A stretch of 64,000 nt of DNA from Nematocida homosporus (GCF_024244095.1 NW_026250678.1:1-64000); one strand, 5' to 3'. Positions 17,454 through 27,268 are shown, numbered from the stretch's first letter. Notes: generated by a model not told the origin, from the sequence alone. Made by a program: numbers and translations.

Positions 17454-20400
17454 TTATTTGTCTAGCCAATCGGTGGAGATGGAGAAGTCTTGGAGGGCCT
17501 CACAGATGGCTGGGCGTTGGGGACAGAAGAACAGAGCATTGTAGAGAAGATCTGGGTCATCGGCCACATAGTTGAGTGGGGCGGATAGAATTGGACAGGG
17601 AACTGTTGGTTTCTCGGGGACTCCGGCGGTGGCTTGAAGGGCCTTTTCGAGTTTATGTAGGGACTCGCCTTTGGCTTCGGGGGCTAGCACATTAATGGCA
17701 GCTAGGGTTTGGGAGGCAGTTAGAATCCCAATTTGAAGACAGACTGGGCTGGGGAAGAGACCATCCTTTTGCATGGCGACAAAGTGGAGAAAGGCACGGA
17801 GGTAGACAAAAGACCGGAATGGCTCTTCTATTTGCATATCGACTAAGGATTCGGATAAAGAGTCCAAACTTCGGTCTAAATGAAGAAGGTTTTTAGTGGT
17901 GAGTTTCTTGTCTCTTTTGATAAGATATTCAAAACCTTGAGTGTCTATAATTTTGATAATGTACTCAAAGATAGCTGAAATAACGGATTTGGGCACGCGG
18001 TGTCGGGAAAGGACAGAATGAACCATTTTAAGATGGGAAATCACCGATTCAATGGAGGGCTTTTTCAAGAGGCGGGCCAGAATATTGGCCGGTTCAAAGG
18101 TCGAAGATTTGAAAAGAAACTCCATACCGAACCCAGCAATCTCTTCGGAAAGAGCCCGACAGCTGGCAAAAAAGATGCCTTGCAACATATCTGACGTGGG
18201 TTTACCCGGTCTAGTTCGGGCCAGGAACACGGCATTGGCTAGGAAGAACCCAGAAGCAATGGCTGGTGAAATACGCCGGCTAGTAAGTACGCTATGGGCA
18301 CTGGCTTCAAAGACTCGAAAGGCCGGTTGGGCATTCGTAGGAAGACCACCAGGACAAGCAGCCGCTGCACGCATAAGGGCAAATCCACAACAGACAGACT
18401 GGTGATAAGACTCATAGCTGGAAGGAATAGATTCCACAAAGAGTTGGCAGATTCGTTTGAAGAGTCCTGTTAGAGACTTTTTAGTCTCCAGAGGAATAGT
18501 TGTGTGGGGATTAGTTGAGACTTTGGAGTACTCACCAGAGGAAAGTTCGCGCAGAAGAAGTTCAACTTTACGGCTGAGTTCTTGGACAAGAAGGTCTTTT
18601 TCCTTGATAGTTTCTGTGGCTCGCAGGGCTTCTGCCTTGAGACTCTCTATTTCTTGCTCTTTACAGATCAAGTGGTTAGTCTGGAAGGCGTATTTCTCTT
18701 CAATGGCAGCACAGTTGGTGCATTCAGAGGTAAGAGGAGGGTACTGGAAGGACTTGATGTAATCTTCAGAATCATTGGTTTCTTTGGAATCATAGAAAGG
18801 TTCGGGTGTGCGCATGAACAGATCGACTGCTTCGATACTGGGTGGCTGGGTAGGGAGAGCAGGTGTATTAGCACTTAGTGCAAGGATAGTTTCAATCGGT
18901 CTATTCTTCTCTATCATCTCTTGTTGTGATAATTTTACTATCTCGTAAATTGTTTGTTTAGATGTCTGGGATGCAATTAGATCGGTCTCTTCTTGAGTTG
19001 TTACTCTAGCATCTACTTTAGTATCTACTTTAGTATCTTTTAAGTTGGCATTCTCTAATCTCTCCTTATCTAATCTCTCCTTCTCTAATCTCTCCTTCTC
19101 TAATCTCTCTTTCTCTAATCTTTCCCTATCTAATCTCTCTTTCTCTAGCCTCTCCTCTTCCAACCTTTCCTCTTCCAATCTCTCTTTCTCTAGCTTCTCT
19201 GCCAGAAGTCGAGCTGCTCTATCGTTTTCAAGGACCTGGTAGGCTTCCTGTGTAATAAAGACGTGTTTTCTTCCTATCTGGATACCTGTATGCTCGGGAG
19301 GTTCTTCACCATACGTTTGAGTGAAGATAGTCTTATCCATGCGGGCAAAGAATCCTAGCATGTAGATCTTGATCGTTTCAAAGACGGCGGCATCTCTTAG
19401 ACGATTGCGCACATACTCTTCTGAGAACTCATTTGTACTACTGGGCTTAAGACAGCGTACATAATGGACTTCGCACTGATCTATTTCTTGAAGCAGACCT
19501 TGCAGACTCTTTTGAAACTCCCCGACCACACCTACTCTGGCCATCTTCCCACGATAACTCTGTTTAGTGCACAGAGCTGGAATGCCCGTTTGGTTAAGTA
19601 GGTCGTAAATCTCACCATACGCATTACGGTTCTTCTCAACAAAGTCACAGGCATTATAGGTCACTTGGCCAGCATAGTGCTCAATTTCAAAAGTATCCCC
19701 ACGAGTCCGAGCTAGACCGGCATGAGAAATCTTCTGTAACCAACCCCGAGAACTACCACCCGGTAAGAAAGACTCTTCATCTAACAACTGAACCAAACCC
19801 ATCGGTCCTTCAAATAAGTCTTCTGCTCGAGGTGGTTCTGGCATTCTATCCAGCACAATTCCCTCTTCCAGAAACGCATCTCTATTCTCAACCACAACTC
19901 GGCGCAAATACTCAGCTTGCATCTTCTCATTCGCATAGTTAATGCATAGTTGATCCAATCCATTATCATCCAGTACTTCAAAGCCATAAATATCCAGAAC
20001 TCCAATCTTAGCCGTACTTCCTTCTAAATACTCATTACTAGATGACTCACCAGCCGAATTAAAACCACCACTCTCATTTCTATCATTCTTATCTCTATCA
20101 CTCTTATCTCTATCACTCTCATCCTCCTTTATCTTAAGCAGATCTACTTGGCGTTGAATAGCTGCACTCATTAGAGCACTAAATGATTCCGGAGAATCAT
20201 CAACTACTTCCAAAGGCGGAGTACTTAAAGCCCGATTAATCTCTTCTACCAACCAAGCAAACACGCGTTCGTACATCGCTCGAATCAATGTCTCCCGGAC
20301 TGTTTCAGCTTCAGCCAAACTACGAGATCTTACAATCACTTCCCGACCCACCACAATCTCTCGTTGCAGCACCAGCCGATCTAAAGCATCTTTCTCTAAA

Positions 20401-21215
20401 CCCAACATCTGCACTACTTCTTCCGGCTTGTTCTGAAACCAGCACTTCTCCCCATTACTTACTAACTTCGTTTCCAATAACATTACTAAGCTAAGTAAGA
20501 CCCGGAATAGATCTAGCCGCGTATTTCGTGCTAACCCCATAGCCCGGCAGTATCCAAATACTCTTTCTACTCCCTGCAAGCCTTCTTCTGAGCCCTGTAC
20601 TACTCCCGCCCGCATCATTTGCAGGACATGAAAGTTACCCTCTAAAGCCGGTGCCCGACTCTTCTCCAATAAGAAGACTCTAATTCGAGCCCCACTCACT
20701 ACTCCCCCTTGATAGAATACTTCTACATACTTCCCAAATCGCGATGAATTCTCATTATGTTTCGTACAAGCATTCCCAAAAGCTTCCAAAACAGCTGCTG
20801 AGTGGTTCAAGCACCGACCTAAAGCCGCCGATCCTCCTAAATCCGCCAGAATCCGGTTGGCATTCACTGTCTTACCAGCCCCAGATTCACCAGATAAGAT
20901 AATTGCTTGGCTTCGACCTTTCAAAGCACCAGCTCGAGCCCGACTAGCCATCTCCAGGACATGGGCCATTGGTACGTCACCAGTTTCAGCATTGTTTACT
21001 CCTAAACCACGACCAGCCAACCCAATCGGATTGACCGAAACCAAAGCCGGACCAGCAAATGTATAAATCTGTCCCCGTTCATATCGATACTTAAGAACTT
21101 CCACTATCTCTTCTTCAGAAACCTTTCCAGTCTCGGCCAAATTCTCACTAACACACAATTCCCGGCTAATCCGATTGTTTTCCATTGGATTTTTCTTTGG
21201 ACCAAATAAGAGCAT
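17454..21215 (-). CDS. Myosin heavy chain with dilute-like tail, no visible IQ motif
   Basis: 1253 residues from ATG 21215 (TTG at 21218 rejected). The motor domain shows the P-loop GESGAGKT (109-116), switch I NENSSRFGKY, switch II DIYGFE, and VHYVRCLKPS. After the converter, where class V myosins have IQ repeats, the chain runs straight into an ERLEKERLE heptad array (about residues 660-715) with no IQxxxRG motif I can see. A spacer, a second short coiled coil, and a C-terminal globular domain (about 900-1253, VESIPSSYESYHQSVCCGFAL to SPVCLQIGILT) resemble a DIL domain. An actin motor for cargo transport is inferred. The stop overlaps AATAAA (AAATAAAC). Confidence 0.88.
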   Translation of the reverse strand: MLLFGPKKNPMENNRISRELCVSENLAETGKVSEEEIVEVLKYRYERGQIYTFAGPALVSVNPIGLAGRGLGVNNAETGDVPMAHVLEMASRARAGALKGRSQAIILSGESGAGKTVNANRILADLGGSAALGRCLNHSAAVLEAFGNACTKHNENSSRFGKYVEVFYQGGVVSGARIRVFLLEKSRAPALEGNFHVLQMMRAGVVQGSEEGLQGVERVFGYCRAMGLARNTRLDLFRVLLSLVMLLETKLVSNGEKCWFQNKPEEVVQMLGLEKDALDRLVLQREIVVGREVIVRSRSLAEAETVRETLIRAMYERVFAWLVEEINRALSTPPLEVVDDSPESFSALMSAAIQRQVDLLKIKEDESDRDKSDRDKNDRNESGGFNSAGESSSNEYLEGSTAKIGVLDIYGFEVLDDNGLDQLCINYANEKMQAEYLRRVVVENRDAFLEEGIVLDRMPEPPRAEDLFEGPMGLVQLLDEESFLPGGSSRGWLQKISHAGLARTRGDTFEIEHYAGQVTYNACDFVEKNRNAYGEIYDLLNQTGIPALCTKQSYRGKMARVGVVGEFQKSLQGLLQEIDQCEVHYVRCLKPSSTNEFSEEYVRNRLRDAAVFETIKIYMLGFFARMDKTIFTQTYGEEPPEHTGIQIGRKHVFITQEAYQVLENDRAARLLAEKLEKERLEEERLEEERLEKERLDRERLEKERLEKERLEKERLDKERLENANLKDTKVDTKVDARVTTQEETDLIASQTSKQTIYEIVKLSQQEMIEKNRPIETILALSANTPALPTQPPSIEAVDLFMRTPEPFYDSKETNDSEDYIKSFQYPPLTSECTNCAAIEEKYAFQTNHLICKEQEIESLKAEALRATETIKEKDLLVQELSRKVELLLRELSSGEYSKVSTNPHTTIPLETKKSLTGLFKRICQLFVESIPSSYESYHQSVCCGFALMRAAAACPGGLPTNAQPAFRVFEASAHSVLTSRRISPAIASGFFLANAVFLARTRPGKPTSDMLQGIFFASCRALSEEIAGFGMEFLFKSSTFEPANILARLLKKPSIESVISHLKMVHSVLSRHRVPKSVISAIFEYIIKIIDTQGFEYLIKRDKKLTTKNLLHLDRSLDSLSESLVDMQIEEPFRSFVYLRAFLHFVAMQKDGLFPSPVCLQIGILTASQTLAAINVLAPEAKGESLHKLEKALQATAGVPEKPTVPCPILSAPLNYVADDPDLLYNALFFCPQRPAICEALQDFSISTDWLDK

Positions 21216-21773
21216 CAACCTGAAACTCCTCTTTACTCCCTCTTCTCCTTCTCCCCTCTTCCCTCTCCCCCCACTACCACCCCTTCACTCCCTAACTCCA
21301 CTATCTCACTACCAACTCAACTCAATCCAACTCAACTCAACCCCATCTAACACTAACCCAACCCAATACTAAACCAACTCAATCTAATATAATACTATCT
21401 AAATTCAGTTTTACTTTTACTTTTGATTTTACTTTTGGTTTCTAAACCTGTTTTGATCTTGATTGGGTTAGTATTGGGTTATCCAAATCTTATCCAAACC
21501 TTATCTAAATCCTCATCTTATCTAAACAGTATCTAAATCTTATCTAAATCCTCATATAAACCAACACAGCTTAAACCAAAACCAATCTAAACCCACCACA
21601 ACTTAAACCAATCTAAACCGTATATAAATCTTATCTTATCTTAACTCAATTCAACCCAAATCTTATCTAAACTCAACCACGCCATAACTCAATCTAAACA
21701 CAACCCACCCCACTCAAAACCCACCACAACCAAATCTTATCTAAATCTTAACCCAATTTAACTTAAACCCAAT
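21216..21773. other. A/C-rich repetitive intergenic region
   Basis: C-rich tract (CTCCCTCTTCTCCTTCTCCC, 21233-21280) immediately upstream of the myosin start, then degenerate AACTCAACTCAATCCAACTC and TTATCTAAATCTTATCTAAAC words. No gene seen. Confidence 0.5.
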
Positions 21774-22292
21774 TTATTCATCAAGTTGTCCGCACTTTTT
21801 AATCATAATCTCATTAATAGGACTATCTCCTGGCCTGGTCTTAGCCGACTCAATTTTACGTACTACTTCCTCACCCTTAACTACCCGGCCAAAAACAACG
21901 TGTTTGTTATCTAACCAAGGAGTAACAACAGTAGTAATAAAGAATTGAGATCCATTAGTATTAGGACCAGCATTAGCCATACTCAAAAGCATCGGACTAT
22001 CATGTTTTTGTTTGAAATTCTCATCAGCAAATTTCATCCCATAGATACTTTTACCTCCAGTACCATTACGATTAGTAAAATCACCACCTTGAATCATAAA
22101 GTCTTTGATAACCCGATGGAAGATACTCCCTTCATATCCAAACCCTTTCTCACCAGTACAAAGGGCCCTGAAGTTCTCAGCTGTTTTAGGGACAATATCT
22201 GAATCTAAAACCATTTCAATTCGACCGGCCGGTTGACCACCAATAGTAATATCAAAGAAGACTTTAGGACGAGAAGACTTTGTAGCTGCCAT
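21774..22292 (-). CDS. Cyclophilin-type peptidyl-prolyl cis-trans isomerase
   Basis: 172 residues, a single-domain cyclophilin of usual length. Visible signatures: FDITIGGQPAGRIEMVL, FRALCTGEKGFGYEGSIFHRVIKDFMIQGGDF (catalytic Arg in FHRVI), MANAGPNTNGSQFFIT, and W.D.KHVVFGRV with the active-site Trp. It catalyses prolyl isomerisation, is probably cytosolic (no signal peptide) and is likely cyclosporin-sensitive by homology. The stop overlaps a poly(A) signal (GAATAAATT). Upstream of the ATG is a CCCTTGT box. Confidence 0.95.
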   Translation of the reverse strand: MAATKSSRPKVFFDITIGGQPAGRIEMVLDSDIVPKTAENFRALCTGEKGFGYEGSIFHRVIKDFMIQGGDFTNRNGTGGKSIYGMKFADENFKQKHDSPMLLSMANAGPNTNGSQFFITTVVTPWLDNKHVVFGRVVKGEEVVRKIESAKTRPGDSPINEIMIKKCGQLDE

Positions 22293-22635
22293 ACAAGGGT
22301 TAAAATAAAAAATGGTAAGATATTGGGTTGGATTGGGTTTAGTATTGGATTGGGTTGGGTTGGATTGGGTTGGGTTGAGTTAGGTTGTTAGATAGACTGT
22401 GTTGGCTTATGTACGGTTTAGGTTGTAATACGTTAATCTAAAGCGTAGATAAAACTCACATAAATCTTATCAAAAACTCACATAAAACAATCCTAACTCA
22501 ATCAAAACAATCCTAACTCAATCTAATCTTAATATGATGGTGTTTTGTTTGGGGTTGAGATAGTGGTGGTGCTTGTTATGATTAGTAAGGAGTGGTTGGT
22601 TGGTTGGTAGTGGTGGTGGGTGAGTGGTGGGTGGT
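22293..22635. other. Intergenic GGATTGGGTT repeats
   Basis: G/T-rich TTGGGTTGGATTGGG run near 22322-22385, then CATAAAACAATCCTAACTCAATC repeats at 22470-22530, then GGTTGGTTGGTAGTGGTGGTGGG at 22590-22625. No gene seen. Confidence 0.5.
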
Positions 22636-22989
22636 TTAGGGCTGGGTGTTCATTAGGTAGATGTGGAGGGTAAGGCGGTAGGAGAAGAAACGGAGGATTG
22701 TGCGGAATTCTGGGGCTTTGCCTTCTAGTGGGATTTTGCGACCGGTTAGATCTTCAAGGTAGAAGGTAAACTCTTTGTACTCGCCGAGATCTATTTCATG
22801 GGCGGAGACGGATGCGAATGAGCCGTATAATGAAGAAGCTACACCAATGATAGCTCGGCGGAGGAACTCATCGAGAGAGATCAGAGTTGGGAAGTCTATA
22901 AATGCTATTTTATCACCAAAAATGACTTGGCTTGTGCTTGTAGTGGGTGGATCGCTTAAATCTTGCCTTGCTTTTTGTTCTCGAGTCAT
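22636..22989 (-). CDS. Small protein of unknown function
   Basis: 117 residues. The longer frame starts with TTG at 23022; the first ATG is 22989. The order is strand (KIAFIDFP), a long helix (LDEFLRRAIIGVASSLYGSFA), strands (EFTFYLED), a helix and a last strand (LTLHIYLMN). This order resembles POP5/RPP14 RNase P proteins only in outline, and no diagnostic residues were found. It is divergent from SKP1 with 60 bp between start codons. No poly(A) signal is obvious at its 3' end. Confidence 0.65.
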   Translation of the reverse strand: MTREQKARQDLSDPPTTSTSQVIFGDKIAFIDFPTLISLDEFLRRAIIGVASSLYGSFASVSAHEIDLGEYKEFTFYLEDLTGRKIPLEGKAPEFRTILRFFSYRLTLHIYLMNTQP

Positions 22990-23049
22990 ATCTGGCAAAT
23001 CTTCGGGACGTTTTAGTTTCAATTTAAAACATTTGGGGTATCAGCTGGG

Positions 23050-23499
23050 ATGAACGTAACAACTTCAGATGGAAGGCAATTTAGGCTGAGTGAAAAGATG
23101 TATAGGCAAAGTATCTTATTGAGACATTTAGCTGAAGAGACGAATGTTCCTGAAGGGGGTCCGGAGCTTTTAGTGGAGGGAGAAGTCTTTGAGAAGATAG
23201 TGGAGTTTATGCGCAGTCATGAGGAAGATGCTGAATTAGCTGAGGAGTACAATGTAGTTGATGTTTTGCTTAGTGATTTTGATAGGGCTTTTATTGAAGT
23301 AGATAATCTTATGCTTTTTAAAATCACAGCTGCCGCTAATTACTTGCATATGCCTTTACTATTAGAGATCTGTTGTAAAGTGATTGCTGAAGCATTGAAA
23401 GAGAAAACAACAGAAGAGATAAGGCGGTACTTATCTATTCCTAAGAAAGGAGCTCGAGATGAAGCAGCTATCCAGAAAGAGTACAAATGGATTGAGTAG
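23050..23499 (+). CDS. SKP1: SKP1, SCF ubiquitin ligase adaptor
   Basis: 149 residues. An N-terminal BTB/POZ-like half (TTSDGRQFRLSEKM, SILLRHL) and the conserved C-terminal F-box-binding half: LMLFKITAAANYLHMPLLLEICCKVIA, KTTEEIRRYLSI and a terminal E.KWIE, matching KTPEEIRKTFNI and ENQWCE of SKP1. It links F-box proteins to cullin-1 in SCF ligases and, in fungi, also acts at kinetochores. Elongin C is the alternative fold relative but lacks this C-terminal helix pair. Confidence 0.93.
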   Translation: MNVTTSDGRQFRLSEKMYRQSILLRHLAEETNVPEGGPELLVEGEVFEKIVEFMRSHEEDAELAEEYNVVDVLLSDFDRAFIEVDNLMLFKITAAANYLHMPLLLEICCKVIAEALKEKTTEEIRRYLSIPKKGARDEAAIQKEYKWIE

Positions 23500-23931
23500 G
23501 CCCTTAACTCTTACTAGGGCTGTGTACTTCTAGTTTGTTAACCAGACAGTTCAAACTAGTCCAATAAATAGTAGAGTATTTAGTTATGTATTGGGTTGTG
23601 TTGAGTTGAGTTGGGTTGTGTTATGCTATGTTAGGATGGGATATTTAGTTGCAATATGTGAGTGTCTAGGCTTGGTATGATACAATGGTTTGAGTTCTAG
23701 TGGCTTAGTATTTGAAATATGCTCACTACCCATATAGACATAAACATACTAATACTAACACTAACACTAACACTAACTAAACTCAACCCAATCTAAACTT
23801 AATTCTAGTAATATAGTATATTTATTGGTCTTGCCTAGTTATAACTCAACTTGATCCTATCTAATTCTTCCCCCACCTAACCTTACCTCATCTAACCTCA
23901 CCTAACACCACTTTACACCAACTCGTCTTAA
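23500..23931. other. Intergenic region with dispersed repeats
   Basis: Between two genes whose 3' ends converge. Contains TTGGGTTGTGTTGAGTTGAGTTGGG (23582-23620) and an ACTAACACTAACACTAAC run (23752-23778). No gene seen. Confidence 0.45.
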
Positions 23932-24768
23932 TTAGACATTAAGTGGCTGAATGGCCGGAGTCATTAAGTGCGGACGAGAAGTTTGCTGGCAGCAAGTAGA
24001 CTGGGATTGAATGAGATTATTAAAGTGCGTTTGATTGGCCGCAAGAGCACTGGGTGTATGAAGATGCGCATACTCATGCGGATGACTAATAATAGTCTTA
24101 AGCCGTTTCTCTAATGTACGTAAGGCCGGTTGAATAGAACACGTATGCCGATTAATCTCTTTACTTACTAAACTCAATAACTCACCATAAGTACAACTGT
24201 ATAATTGAGCTTTACTTAACCCAATACTAACCCCAACTCTACTTGTGTCTCTAAGTTCAGTTGTACTTTCAGTAGTCGTAGTAGATGAATGTCCTACGCC
24301 ACTTACTTCGGCCGGTTTAGTCGTAAACTTAGGCAGACTATGCTTCTTAAGAGGGGGTAAAGGTCCCTTGCGTTTACGTATAGATCTACTTCCAACTATG
24401 CGTTTCTCATTCGTTCTTTTCTCAGCTAAAGTTCCCGGGAGTAGAAGTTTAGTCTCCTTATCCCATTCTTTAATAGTCTCTGTTTCTAAGCCTTGCTGTC
24501 TAAGTACCATTAGTAGTTGTCTTTGAGTTAGCTTAGAATAATCACGTTCATACAGTTCTTTATGCTTAACATACTTAGGCAGTCCTTTCTTTTTACGTTT
24601 ACTACTCTTCCCAGTCTTAGTTACTCTATTACTCACCACTAGACCGTCAACTAAACACTCATCGGTGGCAACAAAACCCTCACTTCCTTCAGCTAAGTCC
24701 AGAAAAGACTGAGGTGATGGCGGGCAAGTATCAAAAACTTCAACTCCAGCCCATTTCTCTAAAGACAT
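23932..24768 (-). CDS. Basic, probably nuclear protein of unknown function
   Basis: 278 residues from ATG 24768 (TTG at 24780 rejected). Acidic start, then Lys-rich clusters (KSSKRKKKGLPKYVKHKE, SIRKRKGPLPPLKKH) suitable as nuclear localisation signals. A short motif YSKLTQRQLLMVLRQQGLE resembles a SAP-like or similar helix-turn element but is not diagnostic. Thr/Ser-rich linker, then a helical His-rich C terminus. No family recognised. Confidence 0.7.
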   Translation of the reverse strand: MSLEKWAGVEVFDTCPPSPQSFLDLAEGSEGFVATDECLVDGLVVSNRVTKTGKSSKRKKKGLPKYVKHKELYERDYSKLTQRQLLMVLRQQGLETETIKEWDKETKLLLPGTLAEKRTNEKRIVGSRSIRKRKGPLPPLKKHSLPKFTTKPAEVSGVGHSSTTTTESTTELRDTSRVGVSIGLSKAQLYSCTYGELLSLVSKEINRHTCSIQPALRTLEKRLKTIISHPHEYAHLHTPSALAANQTHFNNLIQSQSTCCQQTSRPHLMTPAIQPLNV

Positions 24769-24839
24769 GCCCCAACACAAACTTAGCTATATATGAAGTC
24801 AACTTGGCGGGAGCGGGAAACCACCGCCTCTTTTTTATT

Positions 24840-25718
24840 CTAAGCCGTACGGCGCATAGCTAACTTCTTGTAGAAAGTATAGATAATAGTTACTGCATTA
24901 CCAATAGCCATTGTAGCAATCAATAAAGCACCAACTAGTGGCTGATAATGTCGCCATTGGTATTGACAATGTAAAGTATAAAGATAGTAGGCCACATAAA
25001 GTTGAATAATTTGGAAGCCAACTAAAACCAAAGAGACAACTCCAAAATTAGCTGATAAAGAGGCACTCATTACATCACTAGTAGTTTCTAAGGGATCAGC
25101 TTTTTCCAAAGACCTAAGTACATAAAGTCTTCTTCTTTGGTACTGATACTGAACTACCTGTGAGATTGATAACAAAAACAAAAACTTCAAAATAACCGTT
25201 CTTATCTGTTTAAAAGGACCATCAGGACAGGACAACATCATCCCAGAAATAACAATACAGATATAATGGTGAACCAACCACCATCTTTTTATATTACTAC
25301 CATTATTAATCAGAATATGTTCGCGAATGGTTAAAGTCGAGTATATGTACATATGAATGAGAATCTGCAACGTATCCATAAGCTTACTACGGAAAAGGAC
25401 TAGATTAGCCGCTGTTAAAACGGTCACAAAAAGAGTAGAAGTCATTTTTAAGGTTTCATAGTCGGATTTGTAGGCATGACGGGCGCGTTCAGGGAGTTTG
25501 AGTTCATGGATGCCAAGAATGAGTTTGAGACAAATACTAGGGGCAATCTCTACCTTCGCTTTTTTAATCAATTCTTTTGATTTTTTGTCAGTTACTTCAG
25601 TTTGATTTTGAAATTCCTTTATCTCCTTTTTGAGAGCTTGTTTCAATCGCTCGGATCTGGACTGTAACTTGTGCATTTCTTGCTGGATATGCTTAATACG
25701 TTCCAAGTGGGCATGCAT
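24840..25718 (-). CDS. TMEM120/TMPIT (TACAN) family membrane protein
   Basis: 292 residues from ATG 25718 (TTG at 25760 rejected). An N-terminal coiled coil (about 1-65), then about six membrane segments. The signature block is clear: NGSNIKRWWLVHHY, SGMMLSCPDG, VQYQYQRRRLYVLRSL, matching NGSRIKGWWVxHHY...QYxYQxGCLYRLRAL of TMEM120A/B. The family adopts an ELOVL-like fold binding coenzyme A; its role in lipid metabolism or nuclear envelope biology is debated. The start codon is preceded by CCC. AATAAA lies 3 bp after the stop. It is divergent from HisRS with 32 bp between ATGs. Confidence 0.88.
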   Translation of the reverse strand: MHAHLERIKHIQQEMHKLQSRSERLKQALKKEIKEFQNQTEVTDKKSKELIKKAKVEIAPSICLKLILGIHELKLPERARHAYKSDYETLKMTSTLFVTVLTAANLVLFRSKLMDTLQILIHMYIYSTLTIREHILINNGSNIKRWWLVHHYICIVISGMMLSCPDGPFKQIRTVILKFLFLLSISQVVQYQYQRRRLYVLRSLEKADPLETTSDVMSASLSANFGVVSLVLVGFQIIQLYVAYYLYTLHCQYQWRHYQPLVGALLIATMAIGNAVTIIYTFYKKLAMRRTA

Positions 25719-25750
25719 GGGTTGAAAAAGAAATTGCTGGTTTTTTGCCC
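25719..25750. promoter_or_regulatory. 32-bp divergent promoter with CCC-ATG on both sides
   Basis: Both genes read CCC immediately before ATG (25719-25721 on the minus strand for TMEM120, 25748-25750 on the plus strand for HisRS). CCC-like signals next to start codons have been described for other microsporidia. The whole shared upstream region is 32 bp. Confidence 0.5.
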
Positions 25751-27115
25751 ATGGACTCAACTCTGAAAACTGCTAAAGGAACTCGCGATTATATTGGCGA
25801 ATCAAAAGCTTTACTAGATAGTATAATTGAAACAACTGAACGTATTTATAAAAGTAGGGGTGCTATCGGTTTAGATACACCTATGTTTGAGATGAAATCA
25901 ATCTTAATGAACAAGTATGGCGAAGATACAAAACTAATCTATGACTTGGCCGATCAAGGTGGTGAAATCTGTGCCTTAAGATATGACCTTACTGTGCCTT
26001 TTGCCCGGTATTTAGCCCAAACTAAAACGGTTAAGATCAAGAGATATCAGACAGGGAAAGTCTTCCGTCGTGACCAGCCGGCCATGAATAAAGGAAGATA
26101 CCGGGAATTCTTTCAAAGTGATTTTGATATTGTCGGGGAGTATGCCTGGATGACTGCTGATGTGGAAGTAGTAAGTGCGGGTTGTGAAATCTTGCGGTAC
26201 TTTGCTAAACTGATGGGTGACCGTAAGTTTGTCATGCGGCTGAACCACAAGAAGTTAGTGGATAGTATTATGGAAGTGGCTGGTGTACCTTTATCTTTAC
26301 AACGGACATTGGGCAGTTCTATTGATAAGTTAGATAAGTTGAGCTGGGAAGAAGTTGCCCAGGAAATGGTTGCTAAAGGGGCAACTGAGGAAATGGTTCT
26401 ATCTCTTAAGCAATTTATTGGTATTAAAGGTCCCTTATCTATTTTGGCCCAATTAAGAGAGACGCCTTTACTAAAGACTGAATCAGGAGCTGCGGCTTTA
26501 GCTGATTTAGAGCGACTTTACGAACTGCTGATTATTTACAGTGTTGATGATGACGTGGTTTTGGACTTAAGTCTAGTACGAGGTTTAGACTACTATACGG
26601 GTATTTTAGTGGAAGGTGGGTATGTGGACTGTCCTGGGAGTGTTATTGCTGGTGGGAGGTATGATGAACTGGTTAGTGGTTTAGTTGAAGGTAATTTAGG
26701 CCCGAATAAAACCCCACAGGCAATTAAGTGTGTGGGTTTGAGTTTAGGTGTTAATCGGATCTTTGGACTACTAGATTTACCTAGTAAGAGTTCTACTACT
26801 GAGGTGCTTGTTTGTTCAGTAGGTCCAAATATGCTTGAAGAAAGAATCCGACTTTGTGCTTACTTGCGCAGTCATAATATTGCTACTGAGTACTTCATGG
26901 GTACAGCCAATAGTTTTACCCGTCATGCCGAGTATGCCGATGCACAAGGCATTCGTTTACTAGTTCTTATTGGTCAGAAAGAGTTAGAGCAAGGTCAGTG
27001 CCAACTTCTTTGGGGAGATAAGAGTAACCGCCAGAAACAAACCATTCTTCGCAGTCATATTATTGAATCACTCACTAGTCTTCTCAATTCAACTCCCTCT
27101 ACCACTTCAACCTAA
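25751..27115 (+). CDS. Histidyl-tRNA synthetase
   Basis: 454 residues from ATG 25751 (TTG at 25745 rejected). Class II aminoacyl-tRNA synthetase: GTRDY near the start, motif 2 region ALRYDLTVPFARYLA, KRYQTGKVFRRDQP, the HisRS signature RGLDYYTG, the glycine-rich motif 3 region with AGGRYDELVSG, and a C-terminal anticodon-binding domain (about 350-450). It charges tRNA-His with histidine. No N-terminal WHEP domain or organelle presequence, so cytosolic. Confidence 0.95.
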   Translation: MDSTLKTAKGTRDYIGESKALLDSIIETTERIYKSRGAIGLDTPMFEMKSILMNKYGEDTKLIYDLADQGGEICALRYDLTVPFARYLAQTKTVKIKRYQTGKVFRRDQPAMNKGRYREFFQSDFDIVGEYAWMTADVEVVSAGCEILRYFAKLMGDRKFVMRLNHKKLVDSIMEVAGVPLSLQRTLGSSIDKLDKLSWEEVAQEMVAKGATEEMVLSLKQFIGIKGPLSILAQLRETPLLKTESGAAALADLERLYELLIIYSVDDDVVLDLSLVRGLDYYTGILVEGGYVDCPGSVIAGGRYDELVSGLVEGNLGPNKTPQAIKCVGLSLGVNRIFGLLDLPSKSSTTEVLVCSVGPNMLEERIRLCAYLRSHNIATEYFMGTANSFTRHAEYADAQGIRLLVLIGQKELEQGQCQLLWGDKSNRQKQTILRSHIIESLTSLLNSTPSTTST

Positions 27116-27268
27116 ACCACCACCTCAGGGTATCACTCACTCACTAGTTATATCTTGGTATTGCATTGAGTTTAGTATTGAGTTTAGTATTGCATTGAGT
27201 TGGTATTCATTTTAGTATTATGTTGCTGCTTTGGAATAGTAATCCCTATCAAAAACCAACCCAATGCT

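Noticed and set aside
19045..19242. SNLSFSNLS repeat ORF on the plus strand
   Set aside because: Antisense of the ERLEKERLE heptad repeat in the myosin tail.
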